From an uncultured Chthonomonas sp. (GTDB lineage: Bacteria; Armatimonadota; Chthonomonadetes; Chthonomonadales; CAJBBX01): DNA of 50,510 nt. The notes below the pieces were generated by a model, which was not told the origin of the DNA, made no database searches, and saw nothing but the letters and a program-made list of their open reading frames with translations. How positions within the stretch are numbered: position 1 is the first letter of the stretch; every line of letters begins with the position of its first letter. Shown here piece after piece: positions 48,132-50,510 of this stretch. Position numbers and translations under genes: made by a program. The stretch spans positions 1 through 50,510 of the forward strand of contig CAISJD010000096.1 of the NCBI GenBank assembly GCA_903885605.1, read 5' to 3'.

Positions 48132-49024
48132 TCCTGAGTGGCAAGGGCGGGACTGGGAAGACCAGCGTCGCGGCCTCGCTGGCGTTTCTCGCCCGGCCGG
48201 TGACCATGGCGGACTGCGACGTGGACGCGCCTGACCTGGCCCTGGTGGTGCGGCCCGAGCCCTCTGAGCCCCACGACTTCCGGGCCGGCTGGCTGGCAGT
48301 CATGTCCGAGCACATCTGTCTGCGGTGTGGACGTTGCGCCGAGCTCTGCAGGTTCGACGCAATCTCCTGGCAAGGGGCGGGCGGCGGAAGGTACGTCGTC
48401 GACCCGCTGGCCTGTGAGGGGTGCGGCCTCTGCGAGCGCGTCTGTACCAGAAACGCCATCAGCATTACATCGCCGTTGCGCGGCTGGTGGCGGCGATCAA
48501 CTACGGAACTGGGGGTCCTGTATCACGCTGAGATGGATCCGGGGAGCGAGAACTCCGGCAAGCTCGTTGCCCTGTTGCGCAGGCAGGCCCGAGACGATAC
48601 ATCTGGACAGACTGAGTGGCTCATAACCGATGGGCCGCCGGGTATCGGATGCGCCGCCATCGCGTCGGTCACCGGCGCAGCCTACGTTCTGTTTGTGGCT
48701 GAGCCGACACCGTCCAGCCTGCACGACCTGCGGCGCGTCGCGCAGCTTGTCGCCGGTTTTGGCGTCCCCGCCGCCGTCGTCGTGAACAAGTGGGACCTGA
48801 GCCCTGATGGAACCGAGAAGATCGAGGCCTTTGCCGTCGCGGCAGGCCTCAGGTGCGCCGGTCGGATACCCTACGACCAGGCGTTTGCTGAAGCCCAGAT
48901 CGCCGGCAAGAGCGTCGTCGGCCTTGGCGACGGCCCGTCGGCGCGAGCCCTGGAGGCTGTGTGGCGGAGCATCCAGGAGGCTGTACGATCACCCGAGGCC
49001 CCATCGCTTCGAGTATCCCAATGA
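48116..49024 (+). CDS. Mrp/MinD-type ATPase with two 4Fe-4S motifs (second of two)
   Basis: The ATG at 48116, after GGAGGGG, gives 302 residues. The Walker A is LSGKGGTGKT (about residues 6-15), the switch I stretch is MADCDVDAPDL, the ferredoxin clusters are CLRCGRCAELC and CEGCGLCERVC, and the Walker B-like stretch is ITDGPPG. It is a paralogue of the preceding gene and overlaps it by 16 bp. The tandem pair is a common arrangement, and the two probably form a heterodimer that supplies clusters to the NifX-like proteins; this is inferred from the linkage. Confidence 0.9.
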   Translation: MRELVILSGKGGTGKTSVAASLAFLARPVTMADCDVDAPDLALVVRPEPSEPHDFRAGWLAVMSEHICLRCGRCAELCRFDAISWQGAGGGRYVVDPLACEGCGLCERVCTRNAISITSPLRGWWRRSTTELGVLYHAEMDPGSENSGKLVALLRRQARDDTSGQTEWLITDGPPGIGCAAIASVTGAAYVLFVAEPTPSSLHDLRRVAQLVAGFGVPAAVVVNKWDLSPDGTEKIEAFAVAAGLRCAGRIPYDQAFAEAQIAGKSVVGLGDGPSARALEAVWRSIQEAVRSPEAPSLRVSQ

Positions 49025-49028
49025 CCAA

Positions 49029-49048
49029 TATAATGTTACCAATACATT
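49029..49048 (+). promoter_or_regulatory. -10 TATAAT overlapped by an ATGT-N7-ACAT inverted repeat
   Basis: A perfect TATAAT (49029-49034) lies 31 nt before the second NifX-like start. AATGT (49032-49036) and ACATT (49044-49048) form an inverted repeat that overlaps its 3' end. PadR regulators use ATGT/ACAT palindromes, so the local PadR protein may control an internal promoter here. No good -35 was found. Confidence 0.5.
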
Positions 49049-49065
49049 CAGCATAAGGAGCATAT

Positions 49066-49404
49066 ATGCGTATCGCCATGCCAGTCGAGTCAGGCAAGCT
49101 CGTCAGCCACTTCGGCCGCTGCCGGGAGTTCGCGCTCATCGATGCCGACGGCGCCATGGCCAGGGTGCTCCAGATCACCACTGCCGTCCCGCCGCCGCAC
49201 GCTCCCGGGGTCCTGCCGGCCTGGCTCAGGGAGCAGCAGGTGACCCATGTCATTGCTGCCGGCATGGGAGGCCACGCACAGGACATGCTGCGCAGGTCGG
49301 GCATCGAGGTGGTGACAGGAGCGCCGGGCGGCGATGTCGCCGATCTCGCCATCGAGTTCCTGAATGGCCGCCTGCAGGCCGGCGCCAACATCTGCAGCCA
49401 CTAG
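49066..49404 (+). CDS. Second NifX/NifB-type cofactor-binding-like protein
   Basis: The 112-residue protein starts at 49066 with AAGGAG upstream. MRIAMPVESGKLVSHFGRCREFALIDAD, here identified by VSHFGRCREF at residues 13-22, plus VTHVIAAGMGGHAQDML and GAPGGDVADLAIEFLNG, mark the same family as the gene at 46619. Only about a quarter of the positions agree between the two by eye, so they are not a recent duplicate. It has its own -10 element. Likely role: carrier or scaffold for a metal-sulfur cofactor. Confidence 0.9.
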   Translation: MRIAMPVESGKLVSHFGRCREFALIDADGAMARVLQITTAVPPPHAPGVLPAWLREQQVTHVIAAGMGGHAQDMLRRSGIEVVTGAPGGDVADLAIEFLNGRLQAGANICSH

Positions 49405-49425
49405 GTGGGCGCCGGCGATTGCGGG

Positions 49426-49452
49426 CCGGAGCTCGGAACTGCTCGGCTCCGG
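49426..49452. terminator. Hairpin after the second NifX-like gene
   Basis: CCGGAGC (49426-49432) and GCTCCGG (49446-49452) form a perfect 7-bp stem with a 13-nt loop, 22 bp after the stop codon. No T tract follows. Confidence 0.45.
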
Positions 49453-49549
49453 GGGAACCTGCGGCTTGACCATGGATGTATATAGCTTCTAGACGCAAGC
49501 AACATCATAGAGCCCACCGGCTTGCGCCGACCCTGCAAAGGAGACCCGG

Positions 49550-50239
49550 ATGGACAACAACTGCAACCCAGCCGCGCCGCGCATCCCCCTCATCGGCGAA
49601 CTGGCGCCCGCATTCACGGCGACTACCACCCAGGGCCCGATCAGCTTCCCTGACGACTACAAGGGGAAATGGGTGATCCTCTTCAGCCATCCCGCGGACT
49701 TCACTCCTGTCTGCACCACGGAGTTCATGACTTTCGCCCGCATGGCCCCCGAGTTTGAGGCGCTCAACTGCAAGCTCATCGGCCTCTCCATCGATAGCCA
49801 CTACAGCCATATCGCATGGCTCCGGACGATCAAGGAGAAGATTGAGTGGAACGGCATGAAGGGTATGGAGGTGAAGTTCCCCGTCATCGCCGACCTCACC
49901 ATGGAGGTGGCCAAGGCCTACGGCATGGTGCAGCCTGGGGCCAGCAACACGCAGGCCGTGCGGGCCGTGTACTACATTGATCCCGAGGGCAAGATCCGCG
50001 CGTTGATCTACTACCCGCTCTCCAATGGCCGCAACTTCGATGAGATCAGGCGGTTGCTGCTCGCAATGCAGACGTCCGACCAGCATCAGGTGGCGACACC
50101 GGCAGACTGGCGCCCGGGTGACCGGGTGATCATCCCGCCGCCCAGCTCCTGCGGCGTGGCCGCTGATCGAGTCTCCGGGGCAGGCGACGACTACGAGTGC
50201 CTGGACTGGTTCCTCTGTCTGAAGAGCCTGCCGGCCTAG
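49550..50239 (+). CDS. Archaeal-type peroxiredoxin (Prx6-like)
   Basis: The 229-residue protein starts at an ATG 6 nt after AAGGAGA. The peroxidatic cysteine is C55 in DFTPVCTTEF. SIDSHYSHIAWLRTI and FPVIADLTMEVAKAYGM are standard Prx6-type segments. The C-terminal ECLDWFLCLK carries two cysteines separated by five residues, as in the archaeal-type (Aeropyrum, Pyrococcus) enzymes that use a C-terminal resolving cysteine. It removes hydrogen peroxide and alkyl hydroperoxides in the cytoplasm. Its position after the oxygen-labile NifX/Mrp genes suggests protection of that machinery, although it has its own gap and possible terminator before it. Confidence 0.93.
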   Translation: MDNNCNPAAPRIPLIGELAPAFTATTTQGPISFPDDYKGKWVILFSHPADFTPVCTTEFMTFARMAPEFEALNCKLIGLSIDSHYSHIAWLRTIKEKIEWNGMKGMEVKFPVIADLTMEVAKAYGMVQPGASNTQAVRAVYYIDPEGKIRALIYYPLSNGRNFDEIRRLLLAMQTSDQHQVATPADWRPGDRVIIPPPSSCGVAADRVSGAGDDYECLDWFLCLKSLPA

Positions 50240-50260
50240 CCCGGCGATCTACTCGAAAGA

Positions 50261-50298
50261 GCAGTGGCCCTCCGCGATGCATCGCGGAGGGCCACTGC
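50261..50298. terminator. Perfect 38-bp palindrome, bidirectional terminator
   Basis: Two 19-bp arms, GCAGTGGCCCTCCGCGATG and its exact reverse complement, join without a spacer. It lies 21 bp after the peroxiredoxin stop and 9 bp before the convergent stop codon at 50308. Confidence 0.75.
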
Positions 50299-50307
50299 CT
50301 GCTCGGC

Positions 50308-50510
50308 CTACGGCCGAACGCGCACGGCGACGACGGCGCTACCCGAGAAGGCCGCGCCGCCGGTAGTCAGCCCGGTCAGCGTCAACGTCGCCGTGGGCGG
50401 CGAAACGACCCGCTTCACCGCCGCCTCCGGTACTTTGGCAACCAGGCACCCGGTCAGGTCTGCGAACGTGGCAGAGGCGCTAATGCCGTTGAGCGCCACG
50501 CTGCCCTTCA
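50308..50510 (-). CDS. C-terminal fragment of an unknown protein (cut by window edge)
   Basis: About 67 codons run to a stop at 50308. The visible part is Thr/Val/Ala-rich and beta-prone (TATLTLTGLTTGGAAFSGS, VVAVRVRP at the end) with one cysteine. This composition is common at the ends of surface or adhesin-like proteins, but no family can be named. The N-terminus lies beyond the window. Confidence 0.6.
   Translation of the reverse strand, partial: KGSVALNGISASATFADLTGCLVAKVPEAAVKRVVSPPTATLTLTGLTTGGAAFSGSAVVAVRVRP

Noticed and set aside
49466-49494. TTGACC as -35 for a peroxiredoxin promoter
   Set aside because: At 17-bp spacing the -10 would be CTAGAC, a poor match, and the better TATATA is only 7 bp away.
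1-50510. CRISPR arrays, tRNA or rRNA genes, insertion sequences, prophage
   Set aside because: No regularly spaced identical repeats, no cloverleaf with CCA-side features, no transposase, integrase or structural phage proteins were seen.

Overview
The window is a stretch of visibly GC-rich bacterial chromosome with about 28 protein genes, no rRNA or tRNA, no CRISPR array and no recognisable transposase or phage structural gene. The mixture of a BTAD/SARP-type regulator fused to an NB-ARC-like ATPase and TPR region, a giant secreted WD40 plus Ig-like protein, an NHL-repeat lipoprotein and many divergent secreted glycoside hydrolases is what I would expect from Armatimonadota or a similar polysaccharide-degrading lineage (Planctomycetota and related groups are the alternatives). 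This placement is inference from gene content. The Mrp/NifX/PadR cluster hints at an anaerobic or microaerobic lifestyle.

Layout. 1-201 (-) is the N-terminus of an unknown exported protein. 399-5047 (+) is a translationally coupled pair: a GxGYxYP-family protein and a GH42-like protein. 5108-7885 (-) is a second GH42-like protein. 8081-11562 (+) has a textbook sigma-70 promoter, a leader of about 350 nt and a secreted protein with 14 WD40 and 4 Ig-like repeats. 11683-20490 holds three large hydrolase-like proteins with putative Asp nucleophiles, including a 1231-residue protein with a duplicated flanking module. 20657-23980 is the BTAD/NB-ARC/TPR regulator. 24032-27724 (-) holds a GH123/DUF4091-like protein, an SMP-30/gluconolactonase-like protein and a small DUF2281-like orphan. 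27879-29981 (+) is an agarase-like clan GH-A enzyme. 30091-32066 (+) is a two-gene AbiE-type (type IV) toxin-antitoxin module preceded by a remarkably symmetrical four-half-site operator. 32096-34441 (+) is a GH32-like protein whose usual acid/base Glu is replaced by Ala. 34591-37284 (+) is an NHL lipoprotein. 37360-39338 (-) is a compact three-gene unit containing a DUF2589-like protein and two proteins I do not recognise. 39549-43912 (-) holds a clan GH-A enzyme with a C-terminal carbohydrate-binding-like module and a membrane-anchored unknown. 44084-46033 (+) is a GH32 enzyme with all catalytic residues. 46065-50239 holds a PadR regulator divergent from NifX-like, DUF5320, two Mrp-type 4Fe-4S ATPase and second NifX-like genes, followed by an archaeal-type peroxiredoxin. 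The right edge cuts the C-terminus of an unknown protein (-).

Functionally this is an accessory saccharolytic region: about ten secreted or envelope hydrolases of unrelated families, most in their own transcription unit with a strong Shine-Dalgarno and a signal peptide, and without any visible transporter or SusC/D-like pair. Three non-saccharolytic islands interrupt it: the AbiE module, the DUF2589 trio and the NifX/Mrp redox cluster. The best candidates for something new are the DUF2589 trio, the concentric AbiE operator, the duplicated-module 1231-residue protein and the acid/base-less GH32 subfamily.
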